Source: an uncultured Prochlorococcus sp. (GTDB lineage: Bacteria > Cyanobacteriota > Cyanobacteriia > PCC-6307 > Cyanobiaceae). From it: DNA of 64,000 bases. Position 1 is the stretch's first letter, and every line of letters starts with the position of its first letter. The DNA is taken from assembly GCA_902625845.1 (NCBI GenBank), contig CACOCT010000002.1, forward strand, positions 81,566 through 145,565, in the 5' to 3' direction. Under the pieces are notes generated by a model, which ran no database searches, had not been told where the DNA came from, and saw only the letters and a list, made by a program, of their open reading frames with translations. Both the position numbers and the translations under genes were made by a program. This document shows, piece after piece, positions 30,658 through 38,830 of this stretch.

Positions 30658-31447
30658 AGTAATTTATGGTTGCTTTAAGTAAACCTTCAAAAGTATATTT
30701 ATCAGCTTCTTTATCAACTCTGCCAAAATTTCTGTGACACGCCAAAGTCGTTTGAGGACCAATACTAAATAACCTTACTTCACGAATGATAGATTCCCAG
30801 TCTCTACCAAAATGCTTTTGCAACAAAAAAGCAGTATTTTTAACTGTCTTACCACTCGAGAATAAAATTGCATCAATCGTTCTACTTTGAAAGGCATTTA
30901 TTGTCTCCAAAGGAATTGATTCTGGACACCTTGATTCATATGCAGCTACTTCTTTTACCAAAGCTCCGCGGCTAAGCAAATTATCGATAATAAGATTATT
31001 TCCGCCACTTTGAACCCTTGGAATTAAAATACTCAAATCTTTTAAAGGAGATGGGAAATGTTTTACTAAACTCTCAGCTATAAAGTCTGGAGGGATATAA
31101 TCAGCAACAATACCAGAACTACTTAAATATTGGGCAGTTTTTTCACCTACAACGGCAATCTTAAACTCCTTAGAACATGTTTTTAAAGATAGACCTTTAT
31201 CTAATAATCTTTTGTTTAAATACTTGATCCCATTACTACTTAAAAAAATAATCCAATCAAATTTATTTATTTGATCTATTACCTTATCTAAAAGAGTCAT
31301 ATCATCAGGATAATCAATAACCAATGCTGGCAAATCAAAGATAAAAGCACCTGCATTCTTAAAAATTGTTTTTGCCTCAGAAATTTGACCTTTAGCACGT
31401 GTAATTACAATATTTCTATCTTGCAAAGGTAATTTAATTTCTTTCAT
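30650..31447 (-). CDS. hemD: Uroporphyrinogen-III synthase
   Basis: HemD closes and inverts ring D of hydroxymethylbilane to give uroporphyrinogen III, the precursor of heme, chlorophyll and siroheme. The family is poorly conserved in sequence, but RNIVITRAKGQ, WIIFLSSNGIKYL, VGEKTAQYLSSSGIVADYIP and ILFSSGKTVKNTAF followed later by FSIGPQTT are the characteristic blocks in order. At 265 residues it is full length. It follows rbfA by eight bases on the same strand. Confidence 0.88.
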   Translation of the reverse strand: MKEIKLPLQDRNIVITRAKGQISEAKTIFKNAGAFIFDLPALVIDYPDDMTLLDKVIDQINKFDWIIFLSSNGIKYLNKRLLDKGLSLKTCSKEFKIAVVGEKTAQYLSSSGIVADYIPPDFIAESLVKHFPSPLKDLSILIPRVQSGGNNLIIDNLLSRGALVKEVAAYESRCPESIPLETINAFQSRTIDAILFSSGKTVKNTAFLLQKHFGRDWESIIREVRLFSIGPQTTLACHRNFGRVDKEADKYTFEGLLKATINYFS

Positions 31448-31455
31448 AATTAAAT

Positions 31456-31821
31456 TTATAAGTTATTTTTTTGATCTCTTAATTTATCAAGGACTTTCAA
31501 TACAGCTAAACCTTTTTCTAAAGCTCTATCCATCTTAAATGTTAATTCAGGAATTCTTCTCATTTCAACCCTTTGAGTTAACTTATGTCTAATAAAACTT
31601 TTTAAATTATTCAAGCTATCCACCATTTTATCTTTTTTTTCATCCTCAACTGCACTAGTAATATAGATTTTGCAATAATACAAATCTGGGGAAATCTCAA
31701 TTTTAGATATAGATATAAAATTATCTGAAATTATTGGTTCATCTAGGTCATTATTTAAGATTAAGCTTAATTCTTTTTTTAAAAGAGAAGAAACTTTTTG
31801 TATTCGGCGAGTTTGCGACAT
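31456..31821 (-). CDS. rbfA: Ribosome-binding factor A
   Basis: A KH-type protein needed for 30S maturation and 16S 5'-end processing. RRIQKVSSLLKKELSLIL opens it, ISISKIEISPDLYYCKIYIT is the central strand region, and MRRIPELTFKMDRALEKG contains the family's R-xPELxFxxD motif. Length 121 residues is normal. It is followed by hemD and preceded by a DUF751 gene. Confidence 0.92.
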   Translation of the reverse strand: MSQTRRIQKVSSLLKKELSLILNNDLDEPIISDNFISISKIEISPDLYYCKIYITSAVEDEKKDKMVDSLNNLKSFIRHKLTQRVEMRRIPELTFKMDRALEKGLAVLKVLDKLRDQKNNL

Positions 31822-31825
31822 AAAT

Positions 31826-32038
31826 TTATAATTGGTTAGAATTCGTCATTGCCTGCAAAACAAAAAAGATTGTAATGATTGCACTGATAACAGAAGAGAT
31901 TAAAGCAAAAGCAGTTACAGGATTTGAAATATTCTTAAATAGAGGACCTAATAAAGCGACAATTCCACCAACAATAATTGAAATTAAATATTTAGGGTAT
32001 CTTGCTACGTTAGAAAAGAATTCGCCCATAAACCCCAC
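31826..32038 (-). CDS. DUF751/Ycf33-like small membrane protein
   Basis: The 70-residue protein has FFSNVARYPKYLISIIVGGIV and a second hydrophobic helix (FALISSVISAIITIFFVL), the layout of the cyanobacterial/plastid DUF751 (Ycf33) family. Probably a thylakoid membrane protein of unknown role. The plus-strand ORF across it is a shadow. Confidence 0.75.
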   Translation of the reverse strand: MGFMGEFFSNVARYPKYLISIIVGGIVALLGPLFKNISNPVTAFALISSVISAIITIFFVLQAMTNSNQL

Positions 32039-32082
32039 AAAAAGATTACTTTTTTAGCTAAGTTTTTAAAAACCATAGTTTT

Positions 32083-32814
32083 ATGATTACATTATATCAA
32101 TTTAGGCACAGTGCTTTTTGTCTAAAAGTAAGAATGGTTCTTCATGCAAAAAAAATTCCATATCGTATTGAAGAAGTTAAGCCTGGCATAGGCCAAATTG
32201 AGATTTTCCAAATATCTGGTCAAAAGCAATTACCAGTTATAAAAGATGAGAATGAACAGATCATTAGTGATTCTTCAAATATCTGCGAATATATAGACAA
32301 TAAATATGAATCAAATAAATTATTTCCTGAGGAGCCAATGTTATTAGCTCAATCGAAATTAATTGAAGACTGGGCAGACACAACAATGGCTTCTACTTGT
32401 AAAAAAGTATTAATAAAATCGGCATTAGAAAATCCTCGATTGAGAAGTGCACTAGTTCCAGATGATTTTCCCTCTTCTATAAAAGGTATAATTGATAAAT
32501 TACCTTTTAATAATGTTAGTAAACTATCCAATATTGTTTTATCAAATAAAAGCAATATTGACTTACAAAAGATTTTAGAAGCTTTATCTAAATCATTAAT
32601 AAATAAAGAGTTTTTAATTGGGGATACTTTATCGATAGCTGATATATCAATTGCTGCTCAACTATCCTTATTAAAATTCCCAACCTCCGCCGGCCCAATT
32701 TTAGCGGGGGAAGGATGTCAAGAATTCATAAATAATCCTTACTTAGAAAATATATTCCAGTGGAGAGACAACTTAGAAGAATTAATATTTAGTGCTCAAT
32801 CTCAGAAGATTTAA
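32083..32814 (+). CDS. Glutathione S-transferase family protein
   Basis: The N-terminal thioredoxin-like domain has LYQFRHSAFCLKVRMVLHAK, GQKQLPVIKDENEQIISDS with the cis-Pro, then an all-helical C-domain (KEFLIGDTLSIADISIAAQL). It is a soluble GST of 243 residues, long for the family because of an extension in the helical domain. The true substrate is unknown. Its 3' end overlaps the convergent gene by 26 bases. Confidence 0.85.
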   Translation: MITLYQFRHSAFCLKVRMVLHAKKIPYRIEEVKPGIGQIEIFQISGQKQLPVIKDENEQIISDSSNICEYIDNKYESNKLFPEEPMLLAQSKLIEDWADTTMASTCKKVLIKSALENPRLRSALVPDDFPSSIKGIIDKLPFNNVSKLSNIVLSNKSNIDLQKILEALSKSLINKEFLIGDTLSIADISIAAQLSLLKFPTSAGPILAGEGCQEFINNPYLENIFQWRDNLEELIFSAQSQKI

Positions 32815-33502
32815 AAGTTAATCTATATTTATTTGTAGTTATTGCTTTTATATTTGGTTCCCCTACTCTTGATCCATAAGTTGCCACATATTGGAAGCCA
32901 CAAATATCATCATTTATTTTTTTATCGATAGTATCTTCTGAATTACATTTATAAAACTTACTCATAATTTCTACCTGATTTATACGAGAAATGCCATTTT
33001 TATGGTTTGTTTGAATAAAGAACTCATCTGAAAAAAACATGTCTCTATCAAAGATTTGATTTCTTCCTGTTACTCTAGAATCTATATATTCATTATCTTT
33101 TAAATATATAACTTGGTTATTAAAAGACTTTGGATCAATTTTTACTTTCTGAAGTTGATCCCCAAAGATTTCTTTTCCTATTGACTCTGAATTTTTAGAT
33201 CTATTACCCACAATATTACCTATTTCATTTTTTAGAAAATTGACTTTATAAATAATTGGTTCTTGCAAATTATTATTTAAATCTTCAGATTTTATAATCC
33301 AATTGCCTTCAAACCATTCAGGATAAATTAAATCCTGATTTATATTTGATGATTTTAATTTAGTTAAATTCCAATTAGGCCATGTTTTTTCCCTATTAAT
33401 TAAAAATTGCTCTATATTTTTACTAGGTAATGCATGTACTTCGGTAAAATTAATTACTTGAGAAAAAAACAAGCAAATCAGGCCTAAAAAAAAATTTATC
33501 AT
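32789..33502 (-). CDS. DUF6816-like secreted protein
   Basis: A signal peptide (FFLGLICLFFSQVINFTEVHA) is followed by a domain with LIYPEWFEGNWIIKSEDL and FLKNEIGNIVGNRSKN, resembling the DUF6816 family found in cyanobacteria and in the thylakoid lumen of plastids. It is probably lumenal or periplasmic. Its start abuts the divergent CRR7-like gene (the two ATGs overlap by two bases). Confidence 0.65.
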   Translation of the reverse strand: MINFFLGLICLFFSQVINFTEVHALPSKNIEQFLINREKTWPNWNLTKLKSSNINQDLIYPEWFEGNWIIKSEDLNNNLQEPIIYKVNFLKNEIGNIVGNRSKNSESIGKEIFGDQLQKVKIDPKSFNNQVIYLKDNEYIDSRVTGRNQIFDRDMFFSDEFFIQTNHKNGISRINQVEIMSKFYKCNSEDTIDKKINDDICGFQYVATYGSRVGEPNIKAITTNKYRLTFKSSEIEH

Positions 33503-33758
33503 GTCAAATCCATTAATAAGATCTGAAGATCATTTTGTCTTATTAGAACCTGATAAGAAAGAGAGAATCGTTTCAAGAGAAGAAGCTTTAGAATGGTTAA
33601 GAGATTGGTTTAAAAAGATTGATATTAAAACAATAAATCAAAATGAAAATTTTGAAAAGGAAGAAACTTTATCAAAATTTCTAGAGGACACCTGTGAACT
33701 AGAGGTTAATAGTGGCTATGTTATAAAATGGTTTGCTGTAAGAATTGATCCAAATTAA
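33501..33758 (+). CDS. CRR7-like protein (chlororespiratory reduction 7 family)
   Basis: The 85-residue protein follows the family pattern: MSNPLIRSEDHFVLLEPDKK at the start and CELEVNSGYVIKWFAVRIDP at the end. In plants CRR7 assists assembly of chloroplast NDH; the cyanobacterial homologs are conserved but less studied. Its end overlaps the convergent aroK by four bases. Confidence 0.72.
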   Translation: MSNPLIRSEDHFVLLEPDKKERIVSREEALEWLRDWFKKIDIKTINQNENFEKEETLSKFLEDTCELEVNSGYVIKWFAVRIDPN

Positions 33759-34312
33759 GAAGATATAATTTTATGTAATTCACTAATAATTTTTTTAGTA
33801 ACTTGCTCGATATTTTCATGTTGAACTTTAATTCTTAAATCTGCTTGTTCATATAAGCATTTCCTAGATTTAAAAATCTCAGAATAATTTTCCTCTATAT
33901 CTCTTCCCTTAAGCAAAGGTCTATTATTGATATCATTTTTTAGCCTTTTTATCGCATATTTTTTCTCAAGATCAATCCAGATCACAATACCTTGCCTTAG
34001 GATGCCCCAATTCTCGTTTTTTGTTATTACTCCACCACCAGTTGAAACTACAAGTGAAGGAAATTTAATAATTTCTTGGAGGCATTGCCCCTCATATACT
34101 CTAAATTTATTTTCTCCATCTTCTTCAAAGATTTTTGAAATCGATTTTTTAGCTACTTTTTCAATTAATGAATCTAAATCAATAAATTTATATTTAAGAA
34201 GCTGAGCTAGTTTTGGCCCTGTTTTTGACTTTCCACAAGCCATCATACCTATTAAAAATATACTTCTACCTTTTAAAAGATTAGTAATGTTATTGATAAA
34301 AGTTTCTTCCAT
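33755..34312 (-). CDS. aroK: Shikimate kinase
   Basis: It phosphorylates shikimate in aromatic amino-acid synthesis. The P-loop is GMMACGKSKTG, the shikimate-binding Asp lies in FIDLDSLIEK, the Gly-rich STGGGVITK follows, and NNRPLLKGRD holds the lid Arg. Length 185 residues is usual. The 92-residue plus-strand ORF is a shadow. Confidence 0.9.
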   Translation of the reverse strand: MEETFINNITNLLKGRSIFLIGMMACGKSKTGPKLAQLLKYKFIDLDSLIEKVAKKSISKIFEEDGENKFRVYEGQCLQEIIKFPSLVVSTGGGVITKNENWGILRQGIVIWIDLEKKYAIKRLKNDINNRPLLKGRDIEENYSEIFKSRKCLYEQADLRIKVQHENIEQVTKKIISELHKIISS

Positions 34313-34362
34313 GAAGACAAATTTGTATTTGAGCCCTTAAGATAGTAATAATACAGGCAAAG

Positions 34363-35289
34363 ATGGCACTAAATCATTCCAATTATAAACATGGGGAAGG
34401 ACGTGAATGCGTCATAACTCGCCGTGCCTGCTTTAGTTCTAGTCATCGCTATTGGCTTCCAGAAAAAAGTCCTGAAGAAAACTTTGCTCTTTTTGGAAAA
34501 TGTAGTTTTTCCCCAGGACATGGTCATAATTATGAGCTGGTTGTATCAATGGGAGGTGAATTAGATCCATATGGGATGGTTTTAAATCTTTCTGATGTCA
34601 AACATTCTATTAAAGATAAAGTAACTGGACCATTAGATTTCCGTTTTCTAAATGAAGTTTGGCCAGAATTTGACATGTCTAATGATGCAGGAATCCTTCC
34701 TACAACGGAAGCTCTTGTTAGTATTATTTGGAATCGTCTTAAAAATGATTTACCATTAACATCACTAAGACTATACGAGAGCCCTACTCTTTGGGCAGAT
34801 TATCATGGAAAAAAAATGGAAGCTTTATTAACAGTTCAGACTCATTTTAATGCAGCTCATAGACTCGCTAAAGATGAGATTTCTCTTAGTGAAAATAAAA
34901 AAATTTACGGAAAGTGTGCAAGAATTAATGGCCATGGACATAATTATTTTCTTGATGTAACTGTTCGAGGAGATATAGATCCAAGAACGGGAATGATTTG
35001 TGATTTACCTTCGCTTCAAAATATTATTGATGATCTAATTGTTGAGCAACTTGATCATACATTTTTAAATAAAGATATAGAGTACTTTAAGACTTGTGTA
35101 CCTACTTGTGAAAACATCGCCTTATACATTTCTGATTTATTATCCAATCCTATAAAAAACATAGGCGCAAATCTGCATAAAGTTAGACTTCAAGAAAGTC
35201 CAAATAACGCCGCAGAAATTTATGTTGAACAAAGTTTAAGTAATTCTCTACAAATTAATCTTAAAAACAGTCTTGTAACTCAAGTTTGA
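34363..35289 (+). CDS. Tandem 6-pyruvoyl-tetrahydropterin synthase/QueD-like protein
   Basis: Two PTPS domains are fused in 308 residues. The first has FSSSHRYW and SPGHGHNYEL, the second FNAAHRL and INGHGHNYFLDV, so both retain the zinc His pattern. Each has its own LDFRFLNE / LDHTFLNK block and a C-terminal Glu (LYESPTLW, LQESPNNAAE). Single-domain relatives make pterins or the queuosine precursor. The fused form probably acts as an internal dimer in pterin or deazapurine synthesis. The next gene, a pterin/riboflavin-reductase type, overlaps its stop. Confidence 0.85.
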   Translation: MALNHSNYKHGEGRECVITRRACFSSSHRYWLPEKSPEENFALFGKCSFSPGHGHNYELVVSMGGELDPYGMVLNLSDVKHSIKDKVTGPLDFRFLNEVWPEFDMSNDAGILPTTEALVSIIWNRLKNDLPLTSLRLYESPTLWADYHGKKMEALLTVQTHFNAAHRLAKDEISLSENKKIYGKCARINGHGHNYFLDVTVRGDIDPRTGMICDLPSLQNIIDDLIVEQLDHTFLNKDIEYFKTCVPTCENIALYISDLLSNPIKNIGANLHKVRLQESPNNAAEIYVEQSLSNSLQINLKNSLVTQV

Positions 35290-35945
35290 AAAGACCTGAA
35301 ATAATCCTCGTTATTGCTAGTAGTTTAGATGGGAGAATTGCTTTCCCTCAAGGTGGAGAAACACATCTTGGGAGCAAATTTGATAAACAATTACTAAATA
35401 AATCTCTTACAAAAGTTGATGCAACTTTGTTTGGTTCTGGAACATTAAAAGCGCATCAAAGTACCTTCTTAATCAGAAAAAAGCACTTCTTAAAGAAGAG
35501 AAAAGCAATATCAGTTAAACAACCAATATCCATTATCGCTGGAAATAGTGAAAATTTCTCAAAAAGTTGGAGGTATTTCAATCAACCTATAAGAAGATGG
35601 TTAATAAGCTCAACTAGAAATATAAAAGATTCAAAAGTTAATTTTGATAAAATTCTGTTTTATGAAAATTCATGGCTTCACACATTAAATATTTTAAAAA
35701 AGGAGGGTATAAAAAGAATTGCCTTATTAGGTGGGGCTAAGTTAATAAAATCTTTCTTTACAGAAGATCTGATAGATGAAATTAAAATAACTATTTGTCC
35801 AAAAGTTATTGGAGGCCAATACACATGGATCCCTTTTAAAGCAAAAAATGAAATTTTCAATTTTGATAATAGATGGAAAATTAAAATTACTAAAGTATTA
35901 AAAACAAGCGAAGTCTTCATTCATTACACAAAAAAGATCAATTAA
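35286..35945 (+). CDS. RibD C-terminal-like reductase
   Basis: The fold is that of RibD-C/dihydrofolate reductase-like enzymes: PEIILVIASSLDGRIAFPQG, then TLFGSGTLKAHQST, IALLGGAKLIKSFF and LIDEIKITICPKVIGG. It lacks the deaminase domain of full RibD. It may reduce a pyrimidine or pterin. The TTG start overlaps the stop of the double-PTPS gene (TTGA), which implies coupled translation and a related pathway. Confidence 0.78.
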   Translation: MKRPEIILVIASSLDGRIAFPQGGETHLGSKFDKQLLNKSLTKVDATLFGSGTLKAHQSTFLIRKKHFLKKRKAISVKQPISIIAGNSENFSKSWRYFNQPIRRWLISSTRNIKDSKVNFDKILFYENSWLHTLNILKKEGIKRIALLGGAKLIKSFFTEDLIDEIKITICPKVIGGQYTWIPFKAKNEIFNFDNRWKIKITKVLKTSEVFIHYTKKIN

Positions 35946-35958
35946 AAAATAATTACTC

Positions 35959-37116
35959 ATGATTAATGAAAAATATAATATAGAAATTAAATTAAGGATT
36001 CAAGATGTGGAGAAAGATGTTTGGAATAATCTTGCAAAAAAATTAGATAACCCTTTTTATGAATGGGAATGGCTTTTAAATCTTGAGACCTCAAAAAGTG
36101 TGTCTCAAAAAACAGGATGGCAACCACTATACTTTCTTCTTTATCTTGACAAAGAATTACATGGGATAGCACCTCTTTTTTTGAAGAATCATAGTTACGG
36201 CGAATTCATTTTTGATCAATCATTTGCAAGATTAGCTCAAGATTTAAATTTATCTTATTATCCAAAACTTATTGGTATGAGTCCTTACAGTCCCATAGAG
36301 GGATATCAATTTATATATAAAGAAAATTCAAACAAGCAAGAAATAACTGAAATACTTTTGAATTATATTGAAGTCTTCGCTACAAAAAATAATATACTTA
36401 GCTGTAATTTTTTATATATTGATAAAGAATGGGAGAAACTATTAAATGAATATAATTATCACAAATGGATCAATATAAGAAGCCAATGGGAATCAATTGG
36501 AGAAGAAAATTTTGAAGACTTCTTAAAAAGATTTAATTCAAACCAAAGAAAAAATATCAGAAAAGAAAGAAAATCAATTAATAATCAAAAAATTAAAATA
36601 AAAATTTTTACTGAAAAAAATATTAATGAGGATTTAATGAATATTATGCATTTTTTTTATGAACAACATTGCTTGAGATGGGGGGTATGGGGTAGTAAAT
36701 ATCTTACCAATGATTTCTTTAAAAATAGCCTCAAAACAAAAGAAAATTTAATTATCTTTAGCGCCTTTGAGGAAGAATCAAATAAGCCGATAGCCATGTC
36801 GATGTGTATCAAAAACAAGGAGCATTTATGGGGAAGATATTGGGGTTCCTTAAAAGAAATAAGTTACTTGCATTTTGAATTATGTTACTATCAGCCAATA
36901 GAATGGGCAATTAAAAATAAGATTAAATATTTTGATCCAGGTGCTGGTGGACAGCACAAAAGGAGAAGAGGTTTTTATGCCAAAGGAACAAACAGTTTAC
37001 ATAAATGGTTTAATAATAATATGGAAAATATAATCGTTCAGTGGTTAAACAAAGTAAATAAAGAGACTTTAAATAGCATCCAAGATGAAAATAATTCTAT
37101 TCCTTTTAAAAAATAA
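35959..37116 (+). CDS. FemAB/GNAT-like protein (COG3146, DUF482)
   Basis: A 385-residue acyltransferase-like protein. The N-half has NPFYEWEWLLNLE and the C-half RKNIRKERKSI, then HLWGRYWGS, LCYYQPIEWAIKN and IKYFDPGAGGQHKRRRGF. These are the hallmarks of the DUF482 family, which has the FemAB/GNAT fold and is often labelled peptidoglycan-related without proof. It is third in a co-directional run after the PTPS and reductase genes. Substrate unknown. Confidence 0.8.
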   Translation: MINEKYNIEIKLRIQDVEKDVWNNLAKKLDNPFYEWEWLLNLETSKSVSQKTGWQPLYFLLYLDKELHGIAPLFLKNHSYGEFIFDQSFARLAQDLNLSYYPKLIGMSPYSPIEGYQFIYKENSNKQEITEILLNYIEVFATKNNILSCNFLYIDKEWEKLLNEYNYHKWINIRSQWESIGEENFEDFLKRFNSNQRKNIRKERKSINNQKIKIKIFTEKNINEDLMNIMHFFYEQHCLRWGVWGSKYLTNDFFKNSLKTKENLIIFSAFEEESNKPIAMSMCIKNKEHLWGRYWGSLKEISYLHFELCYYQPIEWAIKNKIKYFDPGAGGQHKRRRGFYAKGTNSLHKWFNNNMENIIVQWLNKVNKETLNSIQDENNSIPFKK

Positions 37117-37269
37117 TTTTTTAATTAATAAACTAAAATTCTAAAGTTTTAGATTTAGAAAAATAATAAAAGAAAATTATAAATATAGAATGATTTCTTT
37201 TTAAGCATCAAAAGAATATTCAAATAAAAATTTGTAAAGAAAGTATAATAAAAATAATTTTTTAATTAC

Positions 37270-37656
37270 ATGGATATTGAGGATTTAAAAAGAAAAAATA
37301 AACTTATTGATAAGAAATTATCTCAAAGAGATATAGTTCTTGACTCATCTGGATATTTTATTGTCAAGATCGATCAAATTAATAAAAAAATAGTTGTTGA
37401 ACATTATCTCAATAATATTGATGACAAGGGAATAGCTTTAGATCCTATTACTAACAAACCGATACAATGTGATAAGCAGAATAAAAGACAATACAATAAA
37501 ATCTTTGAAGGAAATACTGCTAAGGAAATTGGGATTTTAATTACAGAAAAAAATAATAATTTAATTTCAAAATTTGATCACGCTTTGTATCTGGGCAGAG
37601 AATTGCAGAAGGCAGAAGAATGCTTATTGAAAGATCATGAGTATATACAAGATTAA
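37270..37656 (+). CDS. DUF4346 family protein
   Basis: The 128-residue protein contains LSQRDIVLDSSGYFIVKIDQ, KKIVVEHYLNN, YNKIFEGNTAKEIGILI and ALYLGRELQKAEECL, as in the cyanobacterial/archaeal DUF4346 family that is sometimes fused to pterin-related enzymes. Soluble, no signal peptide. Its nearness to the PTPS cluster fits a pterin link but does not prove one. Confidence 0.7.
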   Translation: MDIEDLKRKNKLIDKKLSQRDIVLDSSGYFIVKIDQINKKIVVEHYLNNIDDKGIALDPITNKPIQCDKQNKRQYNKIFEGNTAKEIGILITEKNNNLISKFDHALYLGRELQKAEECLLKDHEYIQD

Positions 37657-37713
37657 GAAATTAAACTAAATTAATCCCTCCATAAAGTAAGTGCTACATT
37701 TAAAAAAAAAGCT

Positions 37714-37806
37714 ATGAACATTATTTTTTATTTAGGTTTTCTTGCCTTTGGCTTTGGAGCAGCATTTGCTTTAGATAAACTGCTTAGAGCCGTCAAATTA
37801 ATTTAA
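37714..37806 (+). CDS. petL: PetL-like cytochrome b6f small subunit
   Basis: This 30-residue frame is too short for the ORF track: MNIIFYLGFLAFGFGAAF, then ALDKLLRAVKLI. One membrane helix followed by a basic end of the type (R/K)xxKLI is the pattern of cyanobacterial PetL, a small subunit stabilising the cytochrome b6f complex in thylakoids. The assignment rests on this short pattern; another one-helix photosynthetic subunit is possible. Confidence 0.55.
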   Translation: MNIIFYLGFLAFGFGAAFALDKLLRAVKLI

Positions 37807-37891
37807 AAAATGAATTGGATAAACAAAAATTTCCAAGAATGTTAAGTGTTTAATATTAAAATAATTTTATAAATATAAATTCTGTCTTTGA

Positions 37892-38830
37892 ATGTCTTTG
37901 AACACTATAAAAATAAAAAATGAAAAAAATTTAAAATGGCCAAAAATACTTATAGCCATTTTAAGTACTATTGGAATTGTTGATACTGGATCAATAACTC
38001 TGAAAAATTGGGGTTTGTTTAATTCATTAAGTTGCCCAGGTGTAAATAAAGGATGTGAGGCAGTTCTAAATAGCCCATGGGGAACATTAATAAAAAATGA
38101 TCAATATGATATACCACTCTCATTTGCAGGCCTTTTAACTTATTCAATAATATTGTTAATAGTATTAATTTTGAGCCTAAAAATAATATCTCCAAAACAA
38201 GAAATTTATAAGTCGTTTTGGTGGCTTTTATATCTAATATCTTGCGGATCCTCAGTATTCAGCATCCTATTAGTAAGTATAATGATTATAAAAATTAAAT
38301 CTTTTTGTTTTTTTTGTTTACTTTCTGCGATTTTATCTTTCTCTATTTTTATTCTTACTATTATTGGAGCAAGGTTTGAGAACAGAGAAACTATGTTTTA
38401 CAGAGGTTTAATTATTGCTTTTACAGTTTTAATTGGGGGCTTAATTTGGTCTAATCAAGTTGATCCAACTAGGGCAAACGAAATTAACTTGACTAGGGAG
38501 AACATATCTCCCCCAATAACGACTGTGAGTTCAATAGAAAAAATAAATTTCGCAAAGTTTCTAAATGATAAGAATATCGTAATGTACAGTGCATATTGGT
38601 GTCCCCATTGCCATGATCAAAAGCAACTTTTTGGAAAAAAAGCAGTGGAAGAATTAATAATTGTTGAATGTGCTAAAGATGGTAAAAATAATCAATATAA
38701 GCTTTGTCAAGAAAAAGGTATTGAAGGATTTCCTTCCTGGGAAATTAATAATGAAATATATAGTGGAACTATGAGTTTAAAAGAACTTGCTGAAATGACT
38801 AATTATGATGGAGATATCAATTTTAAATAG
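37892..38830 (+). CDS. VKOR-thioredoxin fusion protein
   Basis: The first 180 residues are a vitamin K epoxide reductase homolog. It has four to five membrane spans, the loop Cys pair in SCPGVNKGCEAVLNS, the conserved Ser/His-equivalent region, and the quinone-side CFFC motif in IKSFCFFCLLSA. A periplasmic thioredoxin domain follows with CPHC (YSAYWCPHCHDQ) and cis-Pro in GFPSWEI. Cyanobacterial VKOR-Trx proteins oxidise exported cysteines and pass electrons to quinone, replacing DsbA/DsbB. The 3' end overlaps nadB convergently by eight bases. Confidence 0.92.
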   Translation: MSLNTIKIKNEKNLKWPKILIAILSTIGIVDTGSITLKNWGLFNSLSCPGVNKGCEAVLNSPWGTLIKNDQYDIPLSFAGLLTYSIILLIVLILSLKIISPKQEIYKSFWWLLYLISCGSSVFSILLVSIMIIKIKSFCFFCLLSAILSFSIFILTIIGARFENRETMFYRGLIIAFTVLIGGLIWSNQVDPTRANEINLTRENISPPITTVSSIEKINFAKFLNDKNIVMYSAYWCPHCHDQKQLFGKKAVEELIIVECAKDGKNNQYKLCQEKGIEGFPSWEINNEIYSGTMSLKELAEMTNYDGDINFK

